Source: Bacteroidales bacterium (GTDB lineage Bacteria; Bacteroidota; Bacteroidia; Bacteroidales; UBA4417). Taken from it: a stretch of DNA of 9,878 nucleotides. Positions 1-6,831 of the stretch are shown piece after piece (the first letter of the stretch is position 1; each line of letters starts with the position of its first letter). The notes under the pieces were generated by a model. It did not search any database. It was not told the DNA's origin and saw only the letters and a list, made by a program, of their open reading frames with translations. The stretch covers positions 1 to 9,878 of the forward strand of contig JANXXZ010000132.1 of NCBI GenBank assembly GCA_025350385.1, read 5' to 3'. Both the position numbers and the translations under genes were made by a program.

Positions 1-573
1 TCCTTCACCAATCTCAACATTATCGCCGATAACCACCCTGCCACATGATTCAAGTTTGCGGTAACCTTCCGGTTTCCGTTGAAAATAGTATGCATCGGCA
101 CCAATTACACTGTTCGATTGAATAACCACATTGTTACCGAGTATGCAGTGGTCGTATATGCTAACATTGGAATGAATTATGCAATCGTTGCCGATCACAA
201 CATGATTCCCAATGAATGAACCCGGTTGAATAACTGTCCCTTTGCCTATGACAGCAGATGGGCTTATAGTGGATGCAGATGGAGTAAATCCGTCAAAATG
301 ACGAACCAGCTTTACATAATCAGCAAAAGGATCTTCTGAGAAAATCAATGCTTTTCCGGCCGGACATTCAACCCGCTGATCTATAATGATAGTGGATGCG
401 CTTGAATTGATAGCCCTGGAGTAGTATTTCGGATGATCAACAAAGGTGATATCACCCTTTTCAACCATATGAATTTCGTTGATCCCGGTCACCGGGAAAT
501 CAGGAATACCGGAAAATTCAGCGTTGATAATTGCTGCTATTTCCTGCAATGTAACCGCTGAATTCAATTTCAT
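1..573 (-). CDS. LpxD-like acyltransferase paralogue (3' end missing)
   Basis: Partial gene: 191 N-terminal residues are present and the reading frame runs off the left edge. Residues about 1-95 resemble the LpxD N-terminal (uridine-binding) domain, and from about 103 onward there are hexapeptide repeats of a left-handed beta-helix (for example VIGKGTVIQPGSFIG, 108-122). The family transfers a 3-hydroxyacyl group from ACP to UDP-3-O-acyl-glucosamine in lipid A synthesis. This copy differs from the canonical LpxD encoded at 4234-5280: the NPKY motif reads HPKY (47-50), and the GADGFGF loop reads GADAYYF (158-164). The region that would hold the catalytic His is beyond the edge. The ATG at 573 gives the full N-terminal domain. 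It follows efp by 36 bp and is probably co-transcribed with it. I am sure of the family; acyltransferase activity on a lipid A precursor is only an inference, and another sugar nucleotide is possible. Confidence 0.85.
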   Translation of the reverse strand, partial: MKLNSAVTLQEIAAIINAEFSGIPDFPVTGINEIHMVEKGDITFVDHPKYYSRAINSSASTIIIDQRVECPAGKALIFSEDPFADYVKLVRHFDGFTPSASTISPSAVIGKGTVIQPGSFIGNHVVIGNDCIIHSNVSIYDHCILGNNVVIQSNSVIGADAYYFQRKPEGYRKLESCGRVVIGDNVEIGEG

Positions 574-609
574 TAGGGTGAAAATAAGAAATAAGTAAAG
601 GAAGGGAAT

Positions 610-1173
610 TTATTTCACTCTCTCCATATAAGCCCCGTTACGGGTATCAACCCGGATTCGTGTTCCTGCTTCAATGAAAAGAGGAACCCTGACGATAGCG
701 CCCGTTTCGACGGTTGCCGGTTTCAAGGTATTTGTTGCAGTATCGCCACGAAGCCCAGGTTCGGTATAGGTAACTTCAAGATCCACGGAAGTAGGCAACT
801 CGCACGAAAGCAAGGTTTCATTGTCGGCATGAAATACTATTTCACAAGTAATTCCTTCTTTCAGGAATTCAAATCCTTCAATCAGGTTCTCTTCAATAAA
901 TATCTGATCAAAAGTCTGGGAATTCATAAAATGATAACCGTTGTCTTCCTTATAAAGGAACTGATAAGGACGACGTTCAATACGGGCGATATCGATTTTT
1001 TCGCCGGCATCAAAAGTATTATCGATTACTTTCCCGGTTTTAAGGTTTTTAAGTTTTGAGCGCACGTAAGCTGCGCCTTTACCCGGTTTCACATGTTGAA
1101 AATCAACAACTTTATAAAGTTCATTCTTAAATTCAATACACAGTCCGGTGCGGAAATCAGAGGTGTTAGCCAT
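610..1173 (-). CDS. efp: Translation elongation factor P (EF-P)
   Basis: EF-P binds ribosomes stalled at consecutive prolines, between the P and E sites, and stimulates peptide bond formation. The 187-residue length matches the family. The N-terminal KOW-like domain (about 1-65) carries the conserved tip loop VKPGKGAAYVR (28-38), with Lys32 at the position equivalent to the modified Lys34 of E. coli EF-P. Two OB-fold domains follow, with the family signature near residues 143-187 (GLRGDTATN at 140-148, then the GAIVRVPLFI segment). No modification enzyme (EpmA/EpmB, EarP or YmfI type) is encoded in this window, so the state of Lys32 cannot be told. The gene lies 113 bp after the ABC ATPase gene, with a -7-like element in that gap, and 36 bp before the LpxD paralogue. 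There is no clear Shine-Dalgarno sequence before the ATG at 1173. Confidence 0.97.
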   Translation of the reverse strand: MANTSDFRTGLCIEFKNELYKVVDFQHVKPGKGAAYVRSKLKNLKTGKVIDNTFDAGEKIDIARIERRPYQFLYKEDNGYHFMNSQTFDQIFIEENLIEGFEFLKEGITCEIVFHADNETLLSCELPTSVDLEVTYTEPGLRGDTATNTLKPATVETGAIVRVPLFIEAGTRIRVDTRNGAYMERVK

Positions 1174-1213
1174 AAAATGGGTTTGGGAGTTTTGTTAACT
1201 TTGAAAATGCGTG

Positions 1214-1221
1214 CAAAACTA
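1214..1221 (-). promoter_or_regulatory. Candidate Bacteroidota -7 element for efp
   Basis: On the minus strand this reads TAGTTTTG, an exact match to the Bacteroidota -7 consensus TAnnTTTG, ending 41 bp before the efp start. It lies in the 113 bp gap after the ABC ATPase gene, where a separate efp promoter would be expected. I see no TTG at the usual 17-23 bp upstream for a -33 element, so this is a motif match only. Confidence 0.35.
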
Positions 1222-1286
1222 AGGAAAAATCTGACATCCGGGAAGGTAGAAATGTAAAAAATCAAAGGCAATAAGCTGGGGCTGTG

Positions 1287-1910
1287 CTATTTCTTATAGT
1301 CATCAATACTTAACCTGTGTTCGCAGAAGTCATATTCCTGTAACTGTGAATTGGAGCAAATGATTACGATCCGGTCGTTCCGGTATTCGGCTACCAGGTT
1401 GCGGTACCATTCGATGCCTTGTTTGTCGAGGTTTGAAGCGGGTTCATCAAGAAGCAGTACTTTTGTCTGGCTGAGAATGGCAAGCGCCAGTTTGACCCGC
1501 TGTTTCATGCCGGATGAGAAATACTTGATGGGTTTATTCCTGTTACGAGCCAGGGTAGTCATCTGCATCAGCTGTTCGGCATCGATGCCATTCAGAAAAG
1601 GTTTAAACTGCATGTGAAACCGGATCATCTCCTGTAGAGTGAATTCCTCAATAATCTCCAGGTAGGGTCCACTATAGGATACCAGCCTGAAAAAATCGTC
1701 AGGGACAAGTTTCTTTCCTTCAACATTGTATGATATTACTCCTGAAGTGGGATGAAGATGCCCGGAGATAATCTGTAAGAGCGTGGATTTGCCGGAACCG
1801 TTGGATCCAAGAATAGCATATGCCCAGTTACTTTCAAAAGTATAGTCGATATTCCTGAAGATCCAGTCGTAATTAAATTTCCGGCTTATTTTATCCAGCT
1901 CAATCTGCAT
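1287..1910 (-). CDS. Orphan ABC transporter ATP-binding protein (CcmA-like)
   Basis: A 207-residue single nucleotide-binding domain. Visible motifs are Walker A GSNGSGKST (35-43), ABC signature FSSGMKQR (131-138), Walker B VLLLDEP (151-157) and D-loop SNLD (159-162). Two usual positions are changed: the segment where the Q-loop Gln is expected reads SYSGPYLE (78-85) with no Gln, and the H-loop reads IICSNSQ (183-189), with Asn187 where the switch His is normally found. No permease gene adjoins it, so its membrane partner and substrate are unknown; a CcmA-like half-transporter or lipid/LPS-linked role is guesswork. I chose the ATG at 1910 rather than the in-frame ATG at 1958: the family core begins directly after it, and the 16 extra codons come from a low-complexity inverted/direct repeat. 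It lies 86 bp after lpxA. Confidence 0.88.
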   Translation of the reverse strand: MQIELDKISRKFNYDWIFRNIDYTFESNWAYAILGSNGSGKSTLLQIISGHLHPTSGVISYNVEGKKLVPDDFFRLVSYSGPYLEIIEEFTLQEMIRFHMQFKPFLNGIDAEQLMQMTTLARNRNKPIKYFSSGMKQRVKLALAILSQTKVLLLDEPASNLDKQGIEWYRNLVAEYRNDRIVIICSNSQLQEYDFCEHRLSIDDYKK

Positions 1911-1939
1911 AGTCGGTTTTGAAGTTAACTTGCAAGGTA

Positions 1940-1964
1940 AAGCCAATGGCAAGGCCAATGGCTT
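1940..1964 (-). repeat. Imperfect inverted repeat between lpxA and the ABC gene
   Basis: Arms AAGCCAATGG (1940-1949) and CCAATGGCTT (1955-1964) form a 10-bp stem with one central mismatch around a 5-base loop. The same sequence can be read as two direct copies of GCCAATGGC. It begins 33 bp after the lpxA stop in the direction of transcription. No T-run follows the stem, so it is not a typical intrinsic terminator. It could be an RNA hairpin that tunes read-through or protects the 3' end, or it may have no function. Confidence 0.4.
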
Positions 1965-1996
1965 GGTTCACGGAATCTGATTATCCCGTGAGTCTA

Positions 1997-2785
1997 TTAA
2001 TCGCGCGAAGCGGAATAACCACGCATAATGCCACGAGCTGAACTGGAAACGAAGGAAATGATCTCGTCGCGTTCGGCGGTTGCCGGCATGGTGGCTTCGA
2101 TCATTTCGAGAGCCTGGCTCACATTATGACCTTTCAGGTAGATAAAGCGATATATTTCCTGGATTTCGTTGATCTTTTCGGAGGTAAACCCACGCCTGCG
2201 CAACCCGATTGAATTGATTCCTACATACGAGAGTGGCTCACGGGCTGCTTTGGTATAAGGAGGAACATCTTTACGAACCAAAGACCCACCGGAAATCATG
2301 CTGTGCTGACCGATATTCACAAACTGGTGTACAGCTGAAACACCCCCTATAAAAGCATAATCTTCGACCGTTATATGACCTGCCAATGTGACGGCATTAG
2401 CCAGGATACAGTTATTGCCAACGATACAATCGTGAGCTATATGCACATACGCCATGATGAGGCAGTTGCTTCCGACAACAGTTTCGAGGTTTGCCTTGGT
2501 TCCGCGGTTGAGCGTAACGAATTCCCGGATCGTGGTATTGTCACCAATGCGCACCAGGGTATCTTCACCGGCAAATTTTAGATCCTGGGGAACGGCAGCA
2601 ATAACAGCACCCGGAAAAATGCGGCAGTTTTTACCAATGCGGGCACCTTCCATAATGGTGACGTTTGATCCTATCCAGGTGCCTTCGCCGATTTCAACGT
2701 TTTTTTCAATGTTGACAAAAGGTTCAATAACTACATTCTTGGCAATACGAGCTTGTGGGTGAACATAAGCTAGTGGTTGGTTCAT
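1997..2785 (-). CDS. lpxA: Acyl-ACP--UDP-N-acetylglucosamine O-acyltransferase (LpxA)
   Basis: First enzyme of lipid A synthesis in the cytoplasm: it moves a 3-hydroxyacyl chain from ACP to the 3-OH of UDP-GlcNAc. The 262-residue length matches the family. Hexapeptide repeats of a left-handed beta-helix fill residues about 5-185. The catalytic motif HIAHDC (115-120) has His118 at the E. coli His125 position, and the segment GGVSAVHQF (147-155) is typical of LpxA rather than LpxD. The C-terminal helical domain begins near 190 (GLRRRGFTSEKI). By a constant offset of 7 from E. coli LpxA, the chain-length position Gly173 falls on Gly166. A small residue there is compatible with long acyl chains, but this rests on alignment by eye. 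Its ATG overlaps the lpxC-fabZ stop (ATGA), which suggests translational coupling. Confidence 0.97.
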   Translation of the reverse strand: MNQPLAYVHPQARIAKNVVIEPFVNIEKNVEIGEGTWIGSNVTIMEGARIGKNCRIFPGAVIAAVPQDLKFAGEDTLVRIGDNTTIREFVTLNRGTKANLETVVGSNCLIMAYVHIAHDCIVGNNCILANAVTLAGHITVEDYAFIGGVSAVHQFVNIGQHSMISGGSLVRKDVPPYTKAAREPLSYVGINSIGLRRRGFTSEKINEIQEIYRFIYLKGHNVSQALEMIEATMPATAERDEIISFVSSSARGIMRGYSASRD

Positions 2786-4194
2786 TTTTCAGGAGTATTT
2801 TGTGGGATATTTTTCTTTCGAACAATCTGTGCCATTAATTCAGCCTCGGTAACTACTTTGTTCCCTACGTATGCTGTTCCGCGCATATGACAGATTCCTC
2901 TTCGGAATGGTGAAATCAGTTCGAGGACAAACACCAGGGTATCGCCGGGCACTACTTTCTGCCGGAAGCGTACATCTTCCATTTTCATGAAGTACGTGAT
3001 GTAGTTTTCAGGATCAGGAACGGATGAAAGAACAAAGATGCCTCCTGTCTGTGCCATAGCCTCAACCTGCAATACTCCAGGCATCACTGGTTCGTCAGGA
3101 AAATGACCGACGAAAAACGCTTCATTCATTGTTACGTTTTTCAGCCCGACAACATGTTTGTCGCTTAGCTCAAGGATTCTGTCGACTAAAAGGAAAGGCG
3201 GACGGTGGGGCAGTATCTTTTTAATCTGGTTAATATCAAACACCGGTGGTTTCAGGATATCAATGTTCGGCTGGGTCTGTGCCTCCTTAATATGCTGCCG
3301 GATCAGCTTGGCGAAACTGGTATTTACCTCGTGGCCCGGGCGGGTTGCTATGATATGTCCTTTTAGCGGGACCCCGATCAAAGCAAGGTCGCCAATAACA
3401 TCAAGCAATTTATGACGGGCTGGTTCATTATGGTGATGAAGTTCAAGGTTATTGAGTATTCCTTCTTTCATCACGGTAATCTGTGGCTTGTTAAAATGCC
3501 TGGCCAAGTTATCAAGTTCAGTATCGGAAAGCAGGCGATCCACAAAAACTATGGCATTGCTTACATCACCGCCTTTTATCAGGTTATTGTTTATAAGAAA
3601 TTCAAGTTCATGAAGGAAAACAAATGTCCGGCAGTTGGCAATTTCATTACGGAAATCATCAATATGGGCAATGGAGGCATATTGTGTACCCAGCACACGG
3701 GTTTCAAAATCGATCATTACCGACAGCCGGAAAGTATCTTCGGGGACGAGGATAAGCTCGCTTTTCCGTTTTGGATCAGAATATGAAATTGTACTTCGGA
3801 TCTCGAAATAAATCCTGTCCGCATCCTGTTCAATAATGCCTGCTTTCTCCAGCGCCTCTACAAAGAAACGGGCGCTGCCATCCATAATAGGCATTTCTTC
3901 GCTATCCACTTCAATAATGATATTATCGATGCTCATACCGGCTACTGAAGCCAAGGTGTGTTCAATCGTTGCCAGACGAACTCCCTGGTGCTGAATCGTT
4001 GTACCGCGTGCAGTATCAACTACATAATCAGCAATGGCATCAACCATTGGTTTGCCTTCAATATCGACACGGCAGAATTTTATACCGTGGTTTATGGGTG
4101 CAGGCCTGAATGTTACCGTTGCTTCTTTACCGGAGTGCAATCCTGCTCCGGATACACTTACTGCTTCACTAATAGTTCGTTGTTTGTCGGACAT
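2782..4194 (-). CDS. lpxC-fabZ: Bifunctional UDP-3-O-acyl-GlcNAc deacetylase / 3-hydroxyacyl-ACP dehydratase
   Basis: A 470-residue fusion of two enzymes. Residues about 1-305 are LpxC, the zinc deacetylase and committed step of lipid A synthesis: Glu78 and His79 in the IEHTLASV motif, His261 and Asp265 in HKLLDVIGD (zinc ligands with His79), and His288 in the RPGHEVN segment. Residues about 320-465 are FabZ, which dehydrates 3-hydroxyacyl-ACP: the hot-dog motif GHFPDEPVMPGVLQVEAMAQ (363-382) holds catalytic His364 and Glu378. The fusion is a known Bacteroidota arrangement. Joining the two may balance 3-hydroxyacyl-ACP use between lipid A and fatty acid synthesis; that is inference. Both active sites look intact. 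It starts 39 bp after the lpxD stop and shares an ATGA overlap with lpxA. Confidence 0.97.
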   Translation of the reverse strand: MSDKQRTISEAVSVSGAGLHSGKEATVTFRPAPINHGIKFCRVDIEGKPMVDAIADYVVDTARGTTIQHQGVRLATIEHTLASVAGMSIDNIIIEVDSEEMPIMDGSARFFVEALEKAGIIEQDADRIYFEIRSTISYSDPKRKSELILVPEDTFRLSVMIDFETRVLGTQYASIAHIDDFRNEIANCRTFVFLHELEFLINNNLIKGGDVSNAIVFVDRLLSDTELDNLARHFNKPQITVMKEGILNNLELHHHNEPARHKLLDVIGDLALIGVPLKGHIIATRPGHEVNTSFAKLIRQHIKEAQTQPNIDILKPPVFDINQIKKILPHRPPFLLVDRILELSDKHVVGLKNVTMNEAFFVGHFPDEPVMPGVLQVEAMAQTGGIFVLSSVPDPENYITYFMKMEDVRFRQKVVPGDTLVFVLELISPFRRGICHMRGTAYVGNKVVTEAELMAQIVRKKNIPQNTPEK

Positions 4195-4233
4195 TAATCT
4201 TCTTTTATATAAAATGGGGATGCTCGTTCCTGA

Positions 4234-5280
4234 TTATTTCTGTTGTTCTGCCATAGCCTGTTTAAGTGCTCTTTCAAGCTCCGATACCCTGTTTACCAAT
4301 TTATCGAGGTTATTAAAAACAGCGATGGATCGTTTGAACCTGCTGATATCAATGGCCGGGGCTCCAAGCACTATGCTTCCCTGCTTGGTGATACTGCCTC
4401 CAACACCGGCCTGTGCGCCAATTTTTACTTCATCGGCAATAACAATATGGCCAACCAAGCCTACCTGACCACCAACCATACAATTTTTTCCAAGTTTGGT
4501 TGAGCCTGAAATCCCTGATTGAGCGGCAATCACTGTATTTTCTCCGATTTCCACATTATGCCCGACCTGGATAAGGTTATCGAGTTTAACTCCCCGCCGG
4601 ATAATGGTTGATCCAAGTGTAGCGCGATCAATCGTTGTATTTGCGCCAATTTCTACGTTATCTTCAATTACTACGTTCCCGATTTGTGATACTTTTTTGT
4701 AGTTGTTATTGCTTTGTGGTGCAAAACCAAAGCCATCGGCCCCGATAATAACACCGGCATGGATCATGCAGCCATCGCCAATGGTGCAACTATGATATAT
4801 TTTTACCCCGGGGTAAATAGTGGTTTCGCTCCCGATCTCAGCATTATCGCCGATGTAAGTCTGAGGATAGATTTTGGCATTGTCACCTACAACTGCATTA
4901 TCCCCTACATAAGCAAATTCTCCTATATAGACCGATTTACCGATTTTGGCGCTGGGCGACACATAAGCCAATGATGAGATGCCTGTTTTCGCTTTCTGTA
5001 TGCTGTCATAAATCTCCAGCAGTTTCGCAAAGGCAGAATAGGGATCGTCAACGCGGATTAGCGTAGATCCAACTGGCAGCTCTGGTTCAAAGTCACTTCT
5101 TACAATTACTACGGTTGAAAGTGTCGTATAAATATACTGTGTATATTTTGGATTGGCGAGGAAACTGAGTGCCTGTGATTCGCCTTCTTCAATTTTGGCG
5201 AGCTTGTTCACTTTTGCATCAGGGTTTCCGTCAACTGTGCCTCCAATAAGGCTTGCGATGTCTTTTGCGGTAAACTCCAT
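4234..5280 (-). CDS. lpxD: UDP-3-O-(3-hydroxyacyl)glucosamine N-acyltransferase (LpxD)
   Basis: Third enzyme of lipid A synthesis: it adds a second 3-hydroxyacyl chain to the glucosamine nitrogen. Its 348 residues match the family. The N-terminal uridine-binding domain has the LSFLANPKY motif (38-46). The beta-helix runs from about 105 to 305 and includes GADGFGFAP (180-188), the catalytic His241 in QVGHNVEIGE (238-247; E. coli His239 equivalent) and His278 in GLVGHI. The C-terminal stretch (about 322-345) is a charged, probably coiled helix, as usual for LpxD trimers. This is the canonical copy; a divergent paralogue lies at 1-573. It is the first gene of the lpxD, lpxC-fabZ, lpxA cluster, with a promoter-like element 46 bp upstream of its ATG. 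Confidence 0.97.
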   Translation of the reverse strand: MEFTAKDIASLIGGTVDGNPDAKVNKLAKIEEGESQALSFLANPKYTQYIYTTLSTVVIVRSDFEPELPVGSTLIRVDDPYSAFAKLLEIYDSIQKAKTGISSLAYVSPSAKIGKSVYIGEFAYVGDNAVVGDNAKIYPQTYIGDNAEIGSETTIYPGVKIYHSCTIGDGCMIHAGVIIGADGFGFAPQSNNNYKKVSQIGNVVIEDNVEIGANTTIDRATLGSTIIRRGVKLDNLIQVGHNVEIGENTVIAAQSGISGSTKLGKNCMVGGQVGLVGHIVIADEVKIGAQAGVGGSITKQGSIVLGAPAIDISRFKRSIAVFNNLDKLVNRVSELERALKQAMAEQQK

Positions 5281-5325
5281 CAGGAATACGTAAAGTTATA
5301 TTAGGTCAATTGTTTAAATAATCTG

Positions 5326-5333
5326 CAAATATA
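5326..5333 (-). promoter_or_regulatory. Candidate -7 element for the lpx operon
   Basis: Minus strand TATATTTG matches the TAnnTTTG consensus exactly and ends 46 bp before the lpxD ATG, in an AT-rich gap after the HD gene. The closest upstream TTG is separated by only 13 bp, shorter than the usual 17-23 bp, so the -33 part is unconvincing. Position and match make it the best candidate for an lpxD promoter, but read-through from the HD gene is also possible. Confidence 0.4.
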
Positions 5334-5386
5334 GGCAAATTGAGTACAAGCGGAAATTTCTGTGGCAAATAGCCGAAAGCCCGACA

Positions 5387-6625
5387 TTAGATTGTTGGAT
5401 CAGCCCACTTTGGAAAGCAAATGAAATATTTCGAAACTACCTGGGAATAAACAGCAATATTCAGCTGCCCTGAAAACTCTGAAATATCAAAAACCTGACC
5501 GTCCTTGTCCAGAATATTTATTTTATGGTTGAGAGGGTCGTAGGCATTATTTGAAATAGTTCCGGTTGCAACCATGTATTCGCTATCAGCTACCGAAACC
5601 TGCAGATTTCGAGAAATATGTTCCCTCAGTTGTTTAATATAAATTTCCTCAAACGGAACATTGCTTATAATCAAACGGAACAGGTTCCGGTCAATAATAC
5701 CTTTACTGATAGTTGAAAGCACCTTGTCAGGATGTGAACCCCAGACCTTAATTGAATCCAGAATGTCATAATCATCGAGTTCGGCGAAACGGGACAAGGT
5801 TTCAGGATCAACTTCAAAATCGTAGCTTGATATCTTATTTTCCAGGAAATAAGTGAATGCAGGTGAAGCAAAAAGTTTTTCCCCTGATTCGGCAAGATAC
5901 TTGGCCCGTCGAAGAATATTTACCAGCATATATTCGGCCGAAAGCACTGTCTTATGAAAATAAACCTGCCAGTACATGAGCCTGCGCGCAACGATGAATT
6001 TCTCAATGGAATAAATCCCCTTAGCTTCCACGGCTAACTGATCACCAGCTACTGTTATCATTTTCAGTATCCTGTCGGTATTGATAACTCCTTCGCTTAC
6101 TCCTGTATAAAAACTATCGCGCATCAAGTAATCCATGCGGTCCATATCAAGTTGCCCTGACACCAGTTGATGAAGAAATGTTTTTGGATAGGTATTGTTA
6201 AATACTGCTATTGCAGTCTCCAATCTTCCGCCGAACTGATCATTCAATCTATTGAAGAACATGGCTGAAATTTTTTCATGATCCATGTCGTTGACAATGC
6301 AACTTTCGAGGGCGTGTGAAAACGGGCCATGGCCAATGTCATGGAGCAGTATTGCCAGCGTTGTACCCTGGGCTTCATCTTCAGTTATAGTAATGCCTTT
6401 GCACCGCAATGTATCAATTGCCAGCCCCATGAGATGCATTGCCCCGAGTGCATGATGAAAGCGCGTATGCAACGCTCCCGGGTATACCATCGATGTGAGC
6501 CCAAGTTGTGCTATCCGCCTTAGCCTCTGAAACCAGGGATGCTCAATAATATCGAAAGCCAGTTCACCAGGGATTGTTATGAAACCATACACGGGGTCGT
6601 TTACAATTTTTCGCTTATTTGGCAT
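5387..6625 (-). CDS. HD-domain phosphohydrolase, SAMHD1/dGTPase-like
   Basis: A 412-residue protein with a metal-dependent HD domain in its N-terminal half. Expected metal ligands are visible: His58 in TRFHHALG (54-61), His95-Asp96 in LLHDIGHGPFSHALE (93-107) and Asp162 in LDMDRMDYLMRD (159-170). The last motif mirrors the DVDKWDYFARD segment of SAMHD1, with Arg163 at its dNTP-contacting Lys and Tyr166 conserved. The opening segment DPVYGFITIP (10-19) and HPWFQRLRRIAQLG (29-42) are also typical of this group. The C-terminal half (about 200-412) shows no motif I can name. Relatives hydrolyse dNTPs to nucleoside and triphosphate, but the substrate here is not known. It lies 106 bp before lpxD in the same direction and diverges from porX. 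The ATG at 6625 directly precedes the conserved N-terminus. Confidence 0.9.
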   Translation of the reverse strand: MPNKRKIVNDPVYGFITIPGELAFDIIEHPWFQRLRRIAQLGLTSMVYPGALHTRFHHALGAMHLMGLAIDTLRCKGITITEDEAQGTTLAILLHDIGHGPFSHALESCIVNDMDHEKISAMFFNRLNDQFGGRLETAIAVFNNTYPKTFLHQLVSGQLDMDRMDYLMRDSFYTGVSEGVINTDRILKMITVAGDQLAVEAKGIYSIEKFIVARRLMYWQVYFHKTVLSAEYMLVNILRRAKYLAESGEKLFASPAFTYFLENKISSYDFEVDPETLSRFAELDDYDILDSIKVWGSHPDKVLSTISKGIIDRNLFRLIISNVPFEEIYIKQLREHISRNLQVSVADSEYMVATGTISNNAYDPLNHKINILDKDGQVFDISEFSGQLNIAVYSQVVSKYFICFPKWADPTI

Positions 6626-6646
6626 GGCTGGGATCAGAAATAATGT

Positions 6647-6654
6647 TAAATTTG
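6647..6654 (+). promoter_or_regulatory. Candidate -7 element for porX-tsaE-ald
   Basis: TAAATTTG matches TAnnTTTG exactly. A TTG at 6619-6621 lies 25 bp upstream, slightly beyond the usual spacing, and falls within the first codons of the HD gene on the other strand. Use of this promoter would leave a leader of about 170 nt before porX, covering the inverted and direct repeats. Confidence 0.3.
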
Positions 6655-6772
6655 TAGAAATGACCCTTTTTGTGAGATAACACCTGCAATAAACAAGGTG
6701 ATTTCGGCATTATAGAAGTCAACAGATATAATTCCTCCGGTAGTTTTTATAATCTAACCGTAGTTTAAAAAA

Positions 6773-6780
6773 CAAAGGTA
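6773..6780 (-). promoter_or_regulatory. Candidate -7 element for the HD gene
   Basis: Minus strand TACCTTTG matches TAnnTTTG exactly, about 147 bp before the HD start. No TTG is seen at the proper distance upstream. If both this and the rightward element are used, the two transcripts would overlap at their 5' ends. Confidence 0.25.
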
Positions 6781-6831
6781 CATAAATGCTGTTGAGCTTT
6801 TATTTGAATACTAACGATAATAACCAAAAGA

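Larger units (their letters stand above)
6626..6831. promoter_or_regulatory. Divergent control region between the HD gene and porX
   Basis: AT-rich 206 bp gap that must drive porX-tsaE-ald rightward and the HD gene leftward. It holds a rightward TAAATTTG, a leftward TACCTTTG, an inverted repeat CACCT (6681-6685) / AGGTG (6696-6700) with a 10-base loop, and two copies of GTAGTTT starting at 6740 and 6760, exactly 20 bp apart. The last two could be operator half-sites; both are short enough to arise by chance. No small gene is seen here. Confidence 0.5.

Noticed and set aside
829..1059. Plus-strand 76-codon frame inside efp
   Set aside because: Fully antisense to a clear EF-P gene, with no recognisable domain.
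1089..1271. Minus-strand 60-codon frame overlapping the efp start
   Set aside because: Overlaps the efp N-terminal coding region in another frame; the predicted peptide resembles nothing I know.
1911..1958. Longer ABC ATPase start at 1958 adding 16 residues
   Set aside because: The added residues (MALPLALPCK...) come from the repeat sequence and precede the conserved family start MQIELDKIS; nothing in the family supports them.
1969..1990. CACGG / CCGTG inverted repeat just after lpxA as a terminator
   Set aside because: Only five base pairs with a 12-base loop and no T-run; too weak to call.
2454..2762. Plus-strand frames opposite lpxA, and similar ones opposite lpxC-fabZ and lpxD (2375-4974)
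   Set aside because: Shadows of regular hexapeptide-repeat and conserved coding sequence on the minus strand; no family similarity or own start context.
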